From positions 1-32,726 of the forward strand of contig JAAUSA010000032.1 in the NCBI GenBank assembly GCA_012031975.1: a stretch of DNA of 32,726 nucleotides, written 5' to 3'. A program made the position numbers and the translations under genes. Source of the DNA: Alkalinema sp. RU_4_3 (GTDB lineage Bacteria; Cyanobacteriota; Cyanobacteriia; Leptolyngbyales; Leptolyngbyaceae). Positions 14,745 to 23,488 of this stretch are shown here, piece after piece (within the stretch, counting starts at the first letter, position 1; each line of letters starts with the position of its first letter). The notes under the pieces were generated by a model. That model did not search any database. It was given only the letters and a program-made list of their open reading frames with translations, and was not told the origin of the DNA.

Positions 14745-15800
14745 TTATTGGCTAAATGTGCGATCGAACTGCTTCACCATCAAGCGTTGAACCGCGACGA
14801 TCGCTGGGTTTACTTCGGTGTAGCGGCGATCGGGGTCCTGGACATAGCGGTGGTATTCACTTTCGATCATCTCGATGTCCTGGCGCAGGAACTTCATGAA
14901 GAGCTGTTCGCGGATTAGGGGTTCTAGCCAGGGGCGGACGGTGCGCTGGAGCCAGGTGGGAACGCGCACCTTGAGGAACAGGAGGCTGAAGGAGCGGCTC
15001 TGGTCCGGGGCGATCGGCTGGCGCATCAGGTAGAGGAAGGAGATGCCTTCGAGGGAGTTGATGTAGTTGGGGTATTGGTATTGGACAGAGATGGTGCGGG
15101 TGGTGGTGTTGCTGCTGGTTTCGCTGAGGCCGAGGAATGTGGTCAGGGGGCCTTGGTAGGAGACTTGGTAGTCGGCGAGCACGGTGTCGTCGGTTTCTTG
15201 GAGTTTGGTCAAGATGGGATCGAACCAGCCCTGGAGGTTTTCATGGAGGTAGCCGTGGAAGACATCCATGGTGTTCTCGTTGCAGATCGTATAGTGGGCC
15301 TTGAATTCGGCTCCGACGGCTACGGGTAGCCAGTTGGGATCGCTGTATTGAGGGATGTCGATCAGCGGCGTGGTTTCGGCTAGCTTGGGATCGCCGGGGA
15401 AGAGGAAGATGATGCCGTACTTTTCTTGGACGGGGAAGGTGCGGGCGCAGGCGCGGGGGAGTTTTTGACCCTTGGGGAAGTAGGGGATCTCGACGCATTG
15501 GCCCTGCTCGAAGGCCCAGCCGTGGTAGGGACAGACGATCGCGTCACCTTTGACTTTGCCCTTGTGGAGGGCGACGCCCTTGTGGGGGCAGATGTCTTCG
15601 ACGGCGAGTACGGTTCCTTGGGTGTCGCGGTAGAGGGCGATCTCCTGCTGCCAGAGTTGGGTGGGTAGGATTTTGCCTGGGGGGAGGTCCTTGGCCCAGG
15701 CGACGGCGTACCAATGGTTGGGGTTGATGCCGATGGTGCGGATGCGGGTTTGGACCTGATGGCCTTGGCTGAGAAGTGCAACGCTGTTTTGGGTGTCCAT
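14745..15800 (-). CDS. Rieske [2Fe-2S] non-heme iron oxygenase
   Basis: The 351-residue protein has an N-terminal Rieske domain (CPHKG with Cys71/His73 and CPYHGW with Cys90/His93) and a mononuclear iron site NENTMDVFHGYLHE (Asp179, His182, His186). It is thus an oxygenase alpha-subunit-like enzyme. It resembles the cyanobacterial/plastid group that includes PaO- and Tic55-like proteins, but no C-terminal membrane helices or CxxC motif are obvious, so the substrate cannot be named. The start is uncertain: the frame is open to 15932. ATG 15800 (MDTQNSVALL) was preferred because the domain begins soon after and the divergent gene occupies the upstream part. ATG 15878 is an alternative. The neighbour at 15942 is divergent. 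Confidence 0.85.
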   Translation of the reverse strand: MDTQNSVALLSQGHQVQTRIRTIGINPNHWYAVAWAKDLPPGKILPTQLWQQEIALYRDTQGTVLAVEDICPHKGVALHKGKVKGDAIVCPYHGWAFEQGQCVEIPYFPKGQKLPRACARTFPVQEKYGIIFLFPGDPKLAETTPLIDIPQYSDPNWLPVAVGAEFKAHYTICNENTMDVFHGYLHENLQGWFDPILTKLQETDDTVLADYQVSYQGPLTTFLGLSETSSNTTTRTISVQYQYPNYINSLEGISFLYLMRQPIAPDQSRSFSLLFLKVRVPTWLQRTVRPWLEPLIREQLFMKFLRQDIEMIESEYHRYVQDPDRRYTEVNPAIVAVQRLMVKQFDRTFSQ

Positions 15801-15941
15801 GGATTTGAATAGTTGGAGGACGGGGTTGATATTCCCTTCTAACTTAATATTGCCGGGATTGACCTTATGCATACGCATCAATTGAGTCCGGGGCCAGTTT
15901 ACTGTAGGTTGGGGGAGCAACCTGTAACCCATCTGGCATCT

Positions 15942-16445
15942 ATGTCTGACCTAAGAAACCTGTCCGAATCCAGCATCGCCCCCCACCATGAATCGACTCT
16001 CCAACGGGTGCGTCAGATTGGCCATCTGCTTGACAACGCCTTCGTGATTCCGGGGACAAACCGCCGGATTGGCATTGATCCCCTGCTGGGTTTACTGCCA
16101 GGGGGCGGCGATCTCGCCGGGGTAGCGCTGTCTGCCTATATTGTGTTCGAGGCGGCCCGCTTTGGGGTGCCGAAGTCTTCGGTGTTGCGCATGGTGGTGA
16201 ACTTGATCGCCGATGCCCTCTTGGGTACCTTGCCTCTGCTGGGAGACTTGTTAGACTTTACTTGGAAGGCGAATAGTATGAACCTGGCGCTGCTGGAGTC
16301 CCACATTACTGCCGGAACCTTGCAGCGCAAAGCCGATCGCAACTTTATGCTGTTTTTGACGATCGTGCTGTTGGCGATCGTGGCTTTTGTGGGGACACTG
16401 ATTACATTGATTGCGGCGGCGCTGTGGAAGCTATTGATGGGTTAG
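15942..16445 (+). CDS. DUF4112 domain-containing membrane protein
   Basis: The 167-residue protein matches DUF4112: RVRQIGHLLDNAFVIPGTNRRIGIDPLLGLLPGGGDLAG, followed by hydrophobic helices (VALSAYIVFEAARFG and NLIADALLGTLPLLGDLLDF), then KANSMNLALLESHI. A strong C-terminal transmembrane segment lies at about residues 135-160. Its biochemical function is unknown. The ATG at 15942 was chosen because residues upstream of it (open to 15867) do not look like the family. It is 6 bp from the DnaJ-like gene, indicating a two-gene operon. Confidence 0.88.
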   Translation: MSDLRNLSESSIAPHHESTLQRVRQIGHLLDNAFVIPGTNRRIGIDPLLGLLPGGGDLAGVALSAYIVFEAARFGVPKSSVLRMVVNLIADALLGTLPLLGDLLDFTWKANSMNLALLESHITAGTLQRKADRNFMLFLTIVLLAIVAFVGTLITLIAAALWKLLMG

Positions 16446-16451
16446 AGGGGC

Positions 16452-16937
16452 ATGGCGGTCAAACTGAGTATTCACGATTCCTATACGGTGCTGGATTTGG
16501 CTCCGGGCTGCTCTATCGACGAGCTGAAGTTGGCCTACAAGGATATGGTGCAGGTTTGGCATCCCGATCGCTTTACCCATAATCCCCGCCTGGGCCAGAA
16601 GGCTGAGGACAAGCTGAAGCAGATTAATCTGGCCTATGAGACGCTTGAGGCGGCGATCGCCCAGCGTCAGGCCATGGAGCTGGCCCGGAATGTGGCGAAG
16701 GATGTGGAGCAGCGCGTTGCGAGGAAGACGGCCCAGACGCGGTTTGATCCGATCCCGGCCAACCAGACGGCAAAACTGCGGCTGGGCTTTGCGCTCTGGA
16801 CTTTGGTGCTGGTGGCCTCGCCCTGGCTGGTGTTTTTGTTTTTCTATTGGGTGACGCAGAATCCGGTGCTGGTGGGTGGGGCGGCGATGATTGCCGGGGT
16901 TTATTTCCTCCTAAGGTTTTTATCTGAGCGGGGATAG
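16452..16937 (+). CDS. J-domain protein with C-terminal membrane segments
   Basis: The 161-residue product starts with a J domain (YTVLDLAPGCSIDELKLAYKDMVQVWHPDRF, HPD at residues 37-39), which should stimulate an Hsp70/DnaK partner. No Gly/Phe region or zinc fingers follow. Two hydrophobic segments at about residues 112-158 (LWTLVLVASPWLVFLFFYWV and GGAAMIAGVYFLLRFL) anchor it in a membrane. It is therefore a type III (DnaJ-C-like) co-chaperone. It follows the DUF4112 gene by 6 bp, suggesting joint expression at the membrane. Confidence 0.88.
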   Translation: MAVKLSIHDSYTVLDLAPGCSIDELKLAYKDMVQVWHPDRFTHNPRLGQKAEDKLKQINLAYETLEAAIAQRQAMELARNVAKDVEQRVARKTAQTRFDPIPANQTAKLRLGFALWTLVLVASPWLVFLFFYWVTQNPVLVGGAAMIAGVYFLLRFLSERG

Positions 16938-17050
16938 GGGATTTGGCCCATTGGATACAGGGGAACCCAGGTGATCCCGGAGCCAAAGTAGGGTATATTG
17001 AGCGTCCAGAATCGATCGAGTCTTCGGCTGTCCATTTAGAGGGTTGATCC

Positions 17051-17989
17051 ATGGCATTTGTGATCGCAACCACCAATATGAAAGGTGGCGTCGGCAAAAC
17101 GACGATGACTGTCAATTTGGCGGCGACCCTCGCGCGGAATTTGAATCAGCGGGTGCTGATCATGGATCTCGATACGCAGATTAGTGCGACGTTGAGTTTG
17201 ATGGCTCCGGGGGAATATGCCAAGCTGCGCAATGAGAAGCGGACGCTGAGGTATTTGGTGCATCGGGCGATCGTGGGCGATCCGGAGCTATTTAACCAGG
17301 TGCGGGACGGGGTGCGGGGCTATGTGTGCAATGTGCCGAATTTGAGCATTTTGCCGGGGGATATCGATCTCTATGATGAGTATCTGGTGTCGGAGATGCT
17401 GCACCGGAGGGCGATGAGTCAGGGGAATGATGCGAATTTTGAGCAGGTCTGGAATACCTTTGAGAAGACGCTGGTGCGGAGCATTATTAAGACGATCGAG
17501 AATGAGTACGATGTGATTATTCTGGACTGTGCGCCGGGGTATAACTTGGTGACGCGCAGTGCGTTGCTGGCGAGTAATTTCTATCTGATTCCGGCGCGGC
17601 CTGAGCCTTTGTCGCTGATTGGGATTCAGCTATTGGAGCGGCGAATTGCCCGGTTGCAGGATGCCCATAAGGATGATCCGAATGTGAAGGTGGAGATGCT
17701 GGGGATTGCGTTTTCGCTGTCTGGGAATATGTTGACGGGGCGCTATTACAACCAGGTGATGGGTCGTCTCAATAGCGATTTCAATGAGTCGAAGTTGTTT
17801 AAGACGCGGATTCCGATGGATGTGAATGTGTCGAAGGCGGTGGATAACTATATGCCTGTGGTGTTGAGTAATCCGGGTTGTGCGGGGGGGAAGGCGTTTG
17901 CGCAGTTGGGGCAGGAGTTTATGCAAAAAATTAATACGTTGGCGCGGGTGAATGAGCCAGTGTCGAAGTTTTCGTTGTCGAATCTATAA
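17051..17989 (+). CDS. ParA family ATPase (orphan)
   Basis: A 312-residue ParA/MinD-type ATPase. It has the deviant Walker A KGGVGKTT (Lys11 signature, Lys16), the Walker A' segment VLIMDLDTQISATLSL and the Walker B segment YDVIILDCAPGYNLVTRSAL. Such proteins position chromosomes, plasmids or large cell structures by binding DNA or membrane in the ATP state. No parB-like gene or clustered centromere-like repeats lie nearby, so its cargo is unknown. It could serve chromosome segregation or carboxysome/cluster positioning. A possible -10 element (TATATT) lies near 16996. The gene converges with fabI over a strong hairpin. Confidence 0.88.
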   Translation: MAFVIATTNMKGGVGKTTMTVNLAATLARNLNQRVLIMDLDTQISATLSLMAPGEYAKLRNEKRTLRYLVHRAIVGDPELFNQVRDGVRGYVCNVPNLSILPGDIDLYDEYLVSEMLHRRAMSQGNDANFEQVWNTFEKTLVRSIIKTIENEYDVIILDCAPGYNLVTRSALLASNFYLIPARPEPLSLIGIQLLERRIARLQDAHKDDPNVKVEMLGIAFSLSGNMLTGRYYNQVMGRLNSDFNESKLFKTRIPMDVNVSKAVDNYMPVVLSNPGCAGGKAFAQLGQEFMQKINTLARVNEPVSKFSLSNL

Positions 17990-18000
17990 AGTAGGAAGTA

Positions 18001-18035
18001 GGAACGCGGAACGCTGAAAAAGTTTTCCGCGTTCC
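18001..18035. terminator. Bidirectional hairpin between parA-like gene and fabI
   Basis: GGAACGCGGAA (18001-18011) pairs perfectly with TTCCGCGTTCC (18025-18035) with a 13-nt loop. It lies 12 bp after the ParA-type stop and 10 bp before the fabI stop, so it can serve both convergent genes. Confidence 0.65.
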
Positions 18036-18045
18036 GCCTTCCGCC

Positions 18046-18837
18046 TTACTCCTTCGTTCCCGTCATCCCCATGATTTCGTAGCCTGCGTCTACGTAGATG
18101 ATCTGGCCAGTGATGCCGCTGGATAGATCGCTGCACAGAAATGCCGCTGTGTTGCCGACTTCGGTTTGGGTGACGGTGCGCTTGAGGGGGGCGACGGCTT
18201 CGACGTGGTGGATCATGTCGAGGATGCCGCCGATCGCCGAAGACGCTAGCGTACGGATGGGTCCAGCGGAGATGCCGTTGACGCGGATGCCTTTTTCGCC
18301 CAGTTCCGAGGCCAGGTAGCGGACGTTCATTTCGAGGGCGGCTTTGGCGACGCCCATGACGTTGTAGTTGGGGATCACTTTGACGCCGCCGAGGTAGGTC
18401 ATGGTGATGATGCTGCCGCCGTCGGTCATCAGTTCCTTGGCGGCTTTGGCCATGGGCAGCAGGGAGTAGCTGCTGATGTCGAGGGCCATTTTGAAGCCGT
18501 CACGGCTGGTTTTGCTGAAGTCTCCGGTTAGATCTTCGCGGCTGGCAAAGGCGAGACAATGGACCAAGATGTCCAGCTTGCCCCACTTTTCCTTGACGGC
18601 ATCGAAGGCTCCGGCCATTTGGGCGTCGTCCTGGACGTTCATGGGCAGAAATAGGCTGGGGCTCAGGGAGGCGGTGAGTTCCGAAACCTTCTTCTCCATT
18701 TTGCCCGTCTCGTCGGGTAGGTAGGTGACGCCAATGTTTGCGCCTGCTTGGTGGAGCTGTTGGGCGATGCCCCAGGCGATCGATTTGTTGTTGGCAATCC
18801 CCGTCACGAGGGCATTCTTTCCGGTCAGATCTAACAT
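18046..18837 (-). CDS. fabI: Enoyl-[acyl-carrier-protein] reductase (NADH)
   Basis: FabI carries out the last reduction of each fatty-acid elongation cycle. The 263-residue SDR protein shows the FabI-type cofactor motif (NALVTGIANNKSIAWGIA), the conserved HCLAFASREDL segment and MTYLGGVKVIPNYNVMGVAK, with catalytic Tyr158 and Lys165. It ends GQIIYVDAGYEIMGM. Length is normal. A purine-rich GAGAGAG lies just upstream of the ATG. It is divergent from ntcA with about 250 bp between them. Confidence 0.97.
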   Translation of the reverse strand: MLDLTGKNALVTGIANNKSIAWGIAQQLHQAGANIGVTYLPDETGKMEKKVSELTASLSPSLFLPMNVQDDAQMAGAFDAVKEKWGKLDILVHCLAFASREDLTGDFSKTSRDGFKMALDISSYSLLPMAKAAKELMTDGGSIITMTYLGGVKVIPNYNVMGVAKAALEMNVRYLASELGEKGIRVNGISAGPIRTLASSAIGGILDMIHHVEAVAPLKRTVTQTEVGNTAAFLCSDLSSGITGQIIYVDAGYEIMGMTGTKE

Positions 18838-19089
18838 GTGGATTCTCTCTCCTCAATGGGCTGCCCGCATCTAGCCTGGGCATCTAAGAGAATACTCAAA
18901 GATGGCACCTCACGGAAGAGGAAGGGTCAAACTGTATAGTCAGGCACAAAAAATAGTTGATCAGTACGATTTAGTATAGGCAGTGAACAATTACACCAAG
19001 CTTAAATTCGACGTTTTGAACTCAAAACCCTAGTTTAATAACCTGTGTAACACCCATCGGACGTGACCGTTGACCGGATAACTAGCAAG

Positions 19090-19764
19090 ATGATTTCTAC
19101 TCCAGCCGACCAGTCATTAGCCGCCGTTTTTCGCCAGCTTGGCGGTGCTTTATACCCGCCGACGATCGATACCTTCGATCGCGGTAAGACGATTTTCTTC
19201 CCCGGCGATCCCGCTGAACGGGTGTATTTCCTGTCGAAGGGGGCGGTGAAGCTCTCGCGGGTATACGAGGCCGGAGAGGAGATTACCGTGGCACTGCTGC
19301 GGGAGAACAGTGTGTTCGGGGTGCTTTCGTTGATTACGGGACAGAAGGCCGATCGCTTCTACCATGCGGTGGCCTTTACTTCAGTGGAGCTGCTGTCGGT
19401 GCCGATCGAGCAGGTCGAAAAATCCCTAAAGGAGAATCCGGACCTCTCGATGCTGATGCTGAAGGGGCTGTCGGCCAGGATTCTGCAGACGGAGATGATG
19501 ATTGAGACCCTGGCCCATCGGGATATGGGGTCGCGCTTGGTGAGTTTTCTGCTGATTCTCTGCCGGGATTTTGGGCAGCCGACCCAGGATGGGGTGATGA
19601 TCGATCTGAAGCTGTCCCACCAGGCAATTGCTGAGGCGATCGGGTCCACAAGGGTGACGGTGACTCGGCTGCTCGGAGACCTGCGCGATCAGGGGATGAT
19701 TTCGATTACGAAGAAGAAAATCACCGTGCATAATCCAGTCACCCTCAGTCAGCAGTTTGCGTAA
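19090..19764 (+). CDS. ntcA: Global nitrogen regulator NtcA (Crp/Fnr family)
   Basis: NtcA is the cyanobacterial regulator that activates nitrogen-assimilation genes in response to 2-oxoglutarate, together with PipX. The 224-residue product has the cNMP-type sensor barrel ([38 protein letters not shown]), the long dimer helix and the [23 protein letters not shown], which are nearly invariant in NtcA. The ATG at 19090 gives the family's usual length and start (...[10 protein letters not shown]). A GTG at 19063 would add nine residues. NtcA usually regulates itself, but no perfect GTA-N8-TAC site was found upstream. Confidence 0.97.
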   Translation: MISTPADQSLAAVFRQLGGALYPPTIDTFDRGKTIFFPGDPAERVYFLSKGAVKLSRVYEAGEEITVALLRENSVFGVLSLITGQKADRFYHAVAFTSVELLSVPIEQVEKSLKENPDLSMLMLKGLSARILQTEMMIETLAHRDMGSRLVSFLLILCRDFGQPTQDGVMIDLKLSHQAIAEAIGSTRVTVTRLLGDLRDQGMISITKKKITVHNPVTLSQQFA

Positions 19765-19869
19765 TAGCGATCCAAAACTTCGATGCCACTGGCCTGCTCA
19801 CTCGGTTTACACTGGGTGGGCGCTCGGTGTTTGGTGGCTGAGGGTTGTATTTGGGTTTGTGGGGATGGG

Positions 19870-21291
19870 ATGTCCAGCGGCTACATTTTGATATTGGCGG
19901 TATTGATCTTGGGGGGTGTGATCGCGACCTTGGGCGATCGCATAGGCACCCGTGTGGGCAAGGCTCGGTTGAGCTTGTTCAATCTACGCCCGAAGAAAAC
20001 TGCTGTGCTGGTGACGATTTTGACGGGGCTGGTGATTTCGGCTTCCACCATTGGGGTGATGCTGCTGGCGAGTCGGGAGTTTCGGGACATGCTGCTGAAT
20101 TTTGATGTGATTCAGCGGCGGTTGAATCGGACGAAGCGGGACCTGGAATCCACCCGTGAAGGGCTGGAAAAAACCAACAGCGACAAGACCCAGGTGGAGC
20201 AGGAGCTGGCTAAGACAAGGCGCGATCGCCGTGATGCCCAGAAGCAATTGGCAAAGATTAATGAGTCGCTGAAGACGGCGGTCGATCGCCAGCGTGTCAC
20301 CGAGGAGCAGCGAAACTTGGTGCTGCGGCAGCGCGATGCGATCAATGGCCAACTGGGAAGGGTCTCCACCCAGGCCGAAACCCTCAGAACGGAAATTAGT
20401 CGGCTGTCCGGGGAGCAGTCGGCCCTCTTAGCCCAGCGCAATGCGATCGCGGCACAGATTGCCGATCGGGATGCAGAAATTACCAAGCGGACGGAGCTGA
20501 TTGCCCGTCGGGATCGGGAGCTGGCCGATCGTAACCAGGTGATTGCCAGTAGCGAACTACGCCTGAAGGAACTAGAGCAGCAGCAGCTGGGTCTCCAGGG
20601 GGACCTGGCAAGGCTGACCAAGGCGGCCCAGGAGAACCAAGAGCTGCTGCGGCTGGGTACGGCGGCCATTCTGCGGGGCCAAACGCTGACGGCAGCGGCG
20701 GTCAAGATAGAGGACCCGACCCAGGTGACCCGCGTGGTGGATAGTATTCTGCGGGAGGCCAATCGGACGGCGGTGACTCGGTTAAATCCGGTGGCTAGTA
20801 ATCCGGATAATCAGATTATCCAAATTCCCCAGCAGGAGATCGAGGCCCTGGTGAATCGGATCAAAGATGGCCAAGCCTACGCGATTCGCATCCGGGCCAA
20901 TGCCAACTATATTTTGGGCGAGACGCGCGGGGTGGCCGTGTTTATCGATGTGGCCCGCAATGTTCAGATCTTCGATCGGGGCGAAATCCTGGCCGCGAAG
21001 GTCCTCGACATCCCGGCCAATCTCTCCTCCGACCAAATTCAAACCTGGCTCAATCAGCTGATTGCCTCGGCCAATTCCCGTGCCCTGAACAAGGGGTTGC
21101 TGGTGGATAGTGAGGTGAATATTCGCGCCCAGGCGATCGTCGAAGTCATGAATCAACTGAAGCAATACAACCAGCCCATCGAAGTGCGGGCTATCGCCAG
21201 TGAGGACACCCTCAGTGCTGGCCCCCTGCGTCTAGAATTCGTCATTGTCCAAAACGGCAGCGCCGTCCTCCAAACCCAATCACCATCATGA
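19870..21291 (+). CDS. DUF3084 coiled-coil membrane protein
   Basis: The 473-residue product begins with two transmembrane helices (SGYILILAVLILGGVIATLG and AVLVTILTGLVISASTIGVM) separated by the conserved GTRVGKARLSLFNLRPKKT loop. A long coiled coil follows (about residues 80-270, rich in E, K, R, Q with repeated RDREL/RDAI units), then a C-terminal globular domain. That domain has VVDSILREANRTAVTRL and GVAVFIDVARNVQIFDRGE. This is the standard layout of the cyanobacterial DUF3084 family, whose function is unknown. The start at 19870 was chosen because the preceding 29 codons do not resemble the family. Its last 4 bp (ATGA) overlap the next gene, implying translational coupling. Confidence 0.9.
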   Translation: MSSGYILILAVLILGGVIATLGDRIGTRVGKARLSLFNLRPKKTAVLVTILTGLVISASTIGVMLLASREFRDMLLNFDVIQRRLNRTKRDLESTREGLEKTNSDKTQVEQELAKTRRDRRDAQKQLAKINESLKTAVDRQRVTEEQRNLVLRQRDAINGQLGRVSTQAETLRTEISRLSGEQSALLAQRNAIAAQIADRDAEITKRTELIARRDRELADRNQVIASSELRLKELEQQQLGLQGDLARLTKAAQENQELLRLGTAAILRGQTLTAAAVKIEDPTQVTRVVDSILREANRTAVTRLNPVASNPDNQIIQIPQQEIEALVNRIKDGQAYAIRIRANANYILGETRGVAVFIDVARNVQIFDRGEILAAKVLDIPANLSSDQIQTWLNQLIASANSRALNKGLLVDSEVNIRAQAIVEVMNQLKQYNQPIEVRAIASEDTLSAGPLRLEFVIVQNGSAVLQTQSPS

Positions 21292-21701
21292 TCTACCTCG
21301 GCTTCGATCCAGGTCAGCAGAAATGTGGGGTGGCGGTGATGGATGACGATCGCCAGCTCTACCACCATGCCGTGGTTTCGACCGAAGATTCTCTCTCGGA
21401 AATCCTGATGTTGTGCGATCGCTACAAAGTCGAACACCTAATCATGGGGGACCAAACCGCCGCTAAAACCTGGTATGACAGGCTAAAAACGACGTTTCCG
21501 CAGTTGCCGCTGACCTTGGTGGATGAGCGCAACAGTAGCCTGGAGGCCAGGGAGCGCTATTGGGAGATGTATCCGCCGCGCGGGCTCGATCGGCTGATTC
21601 CAAAGGGCCTGCGGCAGCCGGAGGGACCGATCGATGGGATTGTGGCGATCCTGCTGATTGAACGGTATTGGCAGGGGCAGATTAGTCGGCGGCGGTTTTA
21701 G
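21288..21701 (+). CDS. YqgF/RuvX-like RNase H-fold nuclease
   Basis: The 137-residue protein has the RNase H-like fold of the YqgF/RuvC superfamily. A first-strand aspartate lies in IYLGFDPGQQKCGVAVMD, VEHLIMGD is near the middle, and VDERNSSLEARERYW carries the D-E-x-x-S/T-x-x-A signature. A late acidic residue lies in PIDGIVAILLIERYW. It is a cyanobacterial side branch of the pre-16S rRNA processing/resolvase-like family, so substrate (rRNA or branched DNA) is uncertain. It overlaps the DUF3084 gene by 4 bp and is likely in the same operon. Confidence 0.85.
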   Translation: MIYLGFDPGQQKCGVAVMDDDRQLYHHAVVSTEDSLSEILMLCDRYKVEHLIMGDQTAAKTWYDRLKTTFPQLPLTLVDERNSSLEARERYWEMYPPRGLDRLIPKGLRQPEGPIDGIVAILLIERYWQGQISRRRF

Positions 21702-21702
21702 C

Positions 21703-21966
21703 TTACAACTCCGCTCGAATCGTAAAAGAATAGTCGCCCCCCGGTTCTAATTGGTAATCACTGGCTTCTAGAAAACGGCCCAGGGGTTCGCGAATCAGTG
21801 CCCGGCCCAGGGAAGGCTCCACCACCAGATCGCCCCCGCGAAAATTCCATTCAAACCGCCATTCATACTGGTTCGCCCTGATTTCGCCTTCGATCTGACC
21901 CGCCTGCCAGGACTGACGGGTGATGCGGACATGGGCCGTGGTGGTTGGGAGGCGTCGTTTTGCCAT
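21703..21966 (-). CDS. DUF3146 family protein
   Basis: The 87-residue protein matches the cyanobacterial DUF3146 family: TTAHVRITRQSWQAGQIEGE, YEWRFEWNFRGGDLVVEPS, LGRALIREPLGRFLE and the end YQLEPGGDYSFTIRAEL. It is a small, probably beta-rich soluble protein of unknown function. It lies 9 bp after pth on the same strand, so probably in the tatA-pth-DUF3146 transcript. Its stop is 1 bp from the convergent YqgF-like stop. Confidence 0.88.
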   Translation of the reverse strand: MAKRRLPTTTAHVRITRQSWQAGQIEGEIRANQYEWRFEWNFRGGDLVVEPSLGRALIREPLGRFLEASDYQLEPGGDYSFTIRAEL

Positions 21967-21975
21967 AACTAACTG

Positions 21976-22605
21976 CTAACCAACCACCCGATTGTTGTAA
22001 AGATTCATCGATTTTTCCACACCATCCTTGGCCGCAATCTCGATCGCCCCCACCGCCCAATGGACAACTTCCTCGATCGCCCCCTTCTCTGACGGGGCAA
22101 AACTCCCCAACACATGGGAAATCGCGTCCCCTTCCTTGCTGCCAATGCCCAGGCGCAGGCGGGGAAAATTCTGGGTGCCGAGGTGGGCTATAGCCGATTT
22201 CATCCCGTTCTGCCCCCCAGCGGAGCCAGACAGGCGCAGACGCAATCGACCCACGGGCAGGGCCATGTCGTCATAGACCACCAGCACGGCCTGGGGATCG
22301 ATTTTATACCAGTCAAGGACGGCGCGAATAGACTGGCCGGAATTGTTCATGTAGGTGGTGGGTTTCAGCAGCCGGAGTTTTGTCCCGCCCGCCATGCCTT
22401 CGCCGAAATGGCCCTGGAATTTCTTGTTCTCCGCCATAGGAATCTGACAGGCCTTAGCCAGGGCATCCAAAACCACGAAGCCAATGTTGTGGCGGGTGCC
22501 GTCGTATTTGGCGCCGGGATTGCCGAGGCCGACGATCAGTTGGGGTCTAGGTGGTGGTGGCGGACTTTTTGGGGGCTTGTCGGGATTGGGGTTGGATTGC
22601 GTCAT
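21976..22605 (-). CDS. pth: Peptidyl-tRNA hydrolase
   Basis: Pth recycles tRNA by cleaving peptidyl-tRNA released from stalled ribosomes. The 209-residue protein has the signature LIVGLGNPGAKYDGTRHNIGF with the catalytic His of TRHN, and the second signature KPTTYMNNSGQSI. The third is VYDDMALPVGRLRLRLSGSAGGQNGMKS, followed by FPRLRLGIG. The first 21 residues are a proline-rich extension (PPKSPPPPPRP) not usual in Pth. A shorter true start is not evident. It follows tatA by 13 bp. Confidence 0.96.
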   Translation of the reverse strand: MTQSNPNPDKPPKSPPPPPRPQLIVGLGNPGAKYDGTRHNIGFVVLDALAKACQIPMAENKKFQGHFGEGMAGGTKLRLLKPTTYMNNSGQSIRAVLDWYKIDPQAVLVVYDDMALPVGRLRLRLSGSAGGQNGMKSAIAHLGTQNFPRLRLGIGSKEGDAISHVLGSFAPSEKGAIEEVVHWAVGAIEIAAKDGVEKSMNLYNNRVVG

Positions 22606-22618
22606 GGGCGATCGATAA

Positions 22619-22909
22619 TCAGGCTTGTTCGGAGGGCTCTTCGGCCAGGGTTGCTTCCTGGATTTTGTCGGCGGCCTTGATCTGGGCGGGCGGTTCTATG
22701 ACGGCCTGCATGGGTTTGCTGGCGGTTTCCTCGATCTGGTCCGCTGCCTTCTTGAATTCGTTCTGAAACTCACTAGAAGCCTCTTGAAACCCCTTCACGG
22801 TCTTCCCGAGGGTCTTACCAATCTCCGGCAGCTTCTTCGGTCCAAACACGAGCAGCGCCAGGCCGAAGATCAACAACATCTCTGGTAGGCCAATTCCAAA
22901 TACGTTCAT
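22619..22909 (-). CDS. tatA: Sec-independent translocase subunit TatA/E
   Basis: A 96-residue component of the twin-arginine translocon, which moves folded proteins across the thylakoid and plasma membranes. It has the short N-terminal membrane helix (FGIGLPEMLLIFGLALLVFG), the FGPKKLPEIGKTLGKT hinge and amphipathic helix, and an acidic C-terminal tail ending EEPSEQA. Size fits TatA/E. It is the first gene of a run with pth and DUF3146. Confidence 0.93.
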   Translation of the reverse strand: MNVFGIGLPEMLLIFGLALLVFGPKKLPEIGKTLGKTVKGFQEASSEFQNEFKKAADQIEETASKPMQAVIEPPAQIKAADKIQEATLAEEPSEQA

Positions 22910-22966
22910 ATCGATGGGGCTCCCGCTGCGTACATTTCTCGCAATTCTATCCTACTCGATTCGCAC

Positions 22967-22989
22967 AAAAAACCCCGGACAGGCCGGGG
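22967..22989 (-). terminator. Intrinsic terminator of psbH
   Basis: CCCCGG (22973-22978) and CCGGGG (22984-22989) form a GC stem with a 5-nt loop. On the minus strand it is followed directly by six T (22972-22967). It lies about 50 bp after the psbH stop. Confidence 0.9.
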
Positions 22990-23037
22990 TCGTTTAGAGC
23001 GATGGGGTCCTGGGGGACACCATCCGAAGTCTCAAAT

Positions 23038-23241
23038 CTAGTTGCCCAAGGAGCGCCAGTCCACGCTGAAGTCGGTCAGGACCAGCGAAGAGTTGTAAAT
23101 CTGCAAGATAATCAGCAGAAATACTAGAAACAGGACCATGAAAATACCCATCAGGGTGGTGGTTCCCCAGCCGGGCACGACCTTACCGTATTCCGCATTA
23201 AGAGGTCTTAGGATATCCCCTAACCGAGTCCGTTGTGCCAT
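23038..23241 (-). CDS. psbH: Photosystem II reaction center protein H
   Basis: PsbH is a single-helix subunit of photosystem II, near CP47, needed for stable assembly and quinone-side function. The 67-residue product is complete: stromal/cytosolic N-terminus ([24 protein letters not shown]), one membrane helix ([20 protein letters not shown]) and the short lumenal tail. Divergent psbN starts 90 bp away, the usual arrangement. A strong terminator follows. Confidence 0.97.
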   Translation of the reverse strand: MAQRTRLGDILRPLNAEYGKVVPGWGTTTLMGIFMVLFLVFLLIILQIYNSSLVLTDFSVDWRSLGN

Positions 23242-23331
23242 ATCCGATATGCCTACCTATTTAGCTCGACAGATGTTGTTAATTCTGCGTAACATTATAG
23301 GGGTACGACCCTCATAAACCGAAGCAACTCC

Positions 23332-23463
23332 ATGGAACCTGCAATAGCTCTTAACATTTCCCTTTGTGTCGCGATCGTCGGATTGACTGGCTACGCCATC
23401 TACACGGCCTTTGGGCCTCCGGCGGCGGATCTCAACGACCCCTTTGAGGACCATGAAGATTAA
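23332..23463 (+). CDS. psbN: Photosystem II assembly protein PsbN
   Basis: A 43-residue protein: MEPAIALNISLCVAIVGLTG at the start and FGPPAADLNDPFEDHED at the end. It has one membrane helix followed by a conserved acidic tail. PsbN is not a stable PSII subunit but is needed for reaction-centre assembly and repair from photoinhibition. It is too short to stand out in a length-filtered gene search. Its position opposite psbH on the other strand supports the call, and a terminator follows 25 bp downstream. Confidence 0.95.
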   Translation: MEPAIALNISLCVAIVGLTGYAIYTAFGPPAADLNDPFEDHED

Positions 23464-23488
23464 GCATCTGTTTACATCTTACCCATAG

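Noticed and set aside
18904-19089. NtcA autoregulatory box upstream of ntcA
   Set aside because: Half-sites (GTA near 18935, TAC near 18965, GTGTAACAC near 19044) are present, but no GTA-N8-TAC match with a correctly spaced -10 was found.
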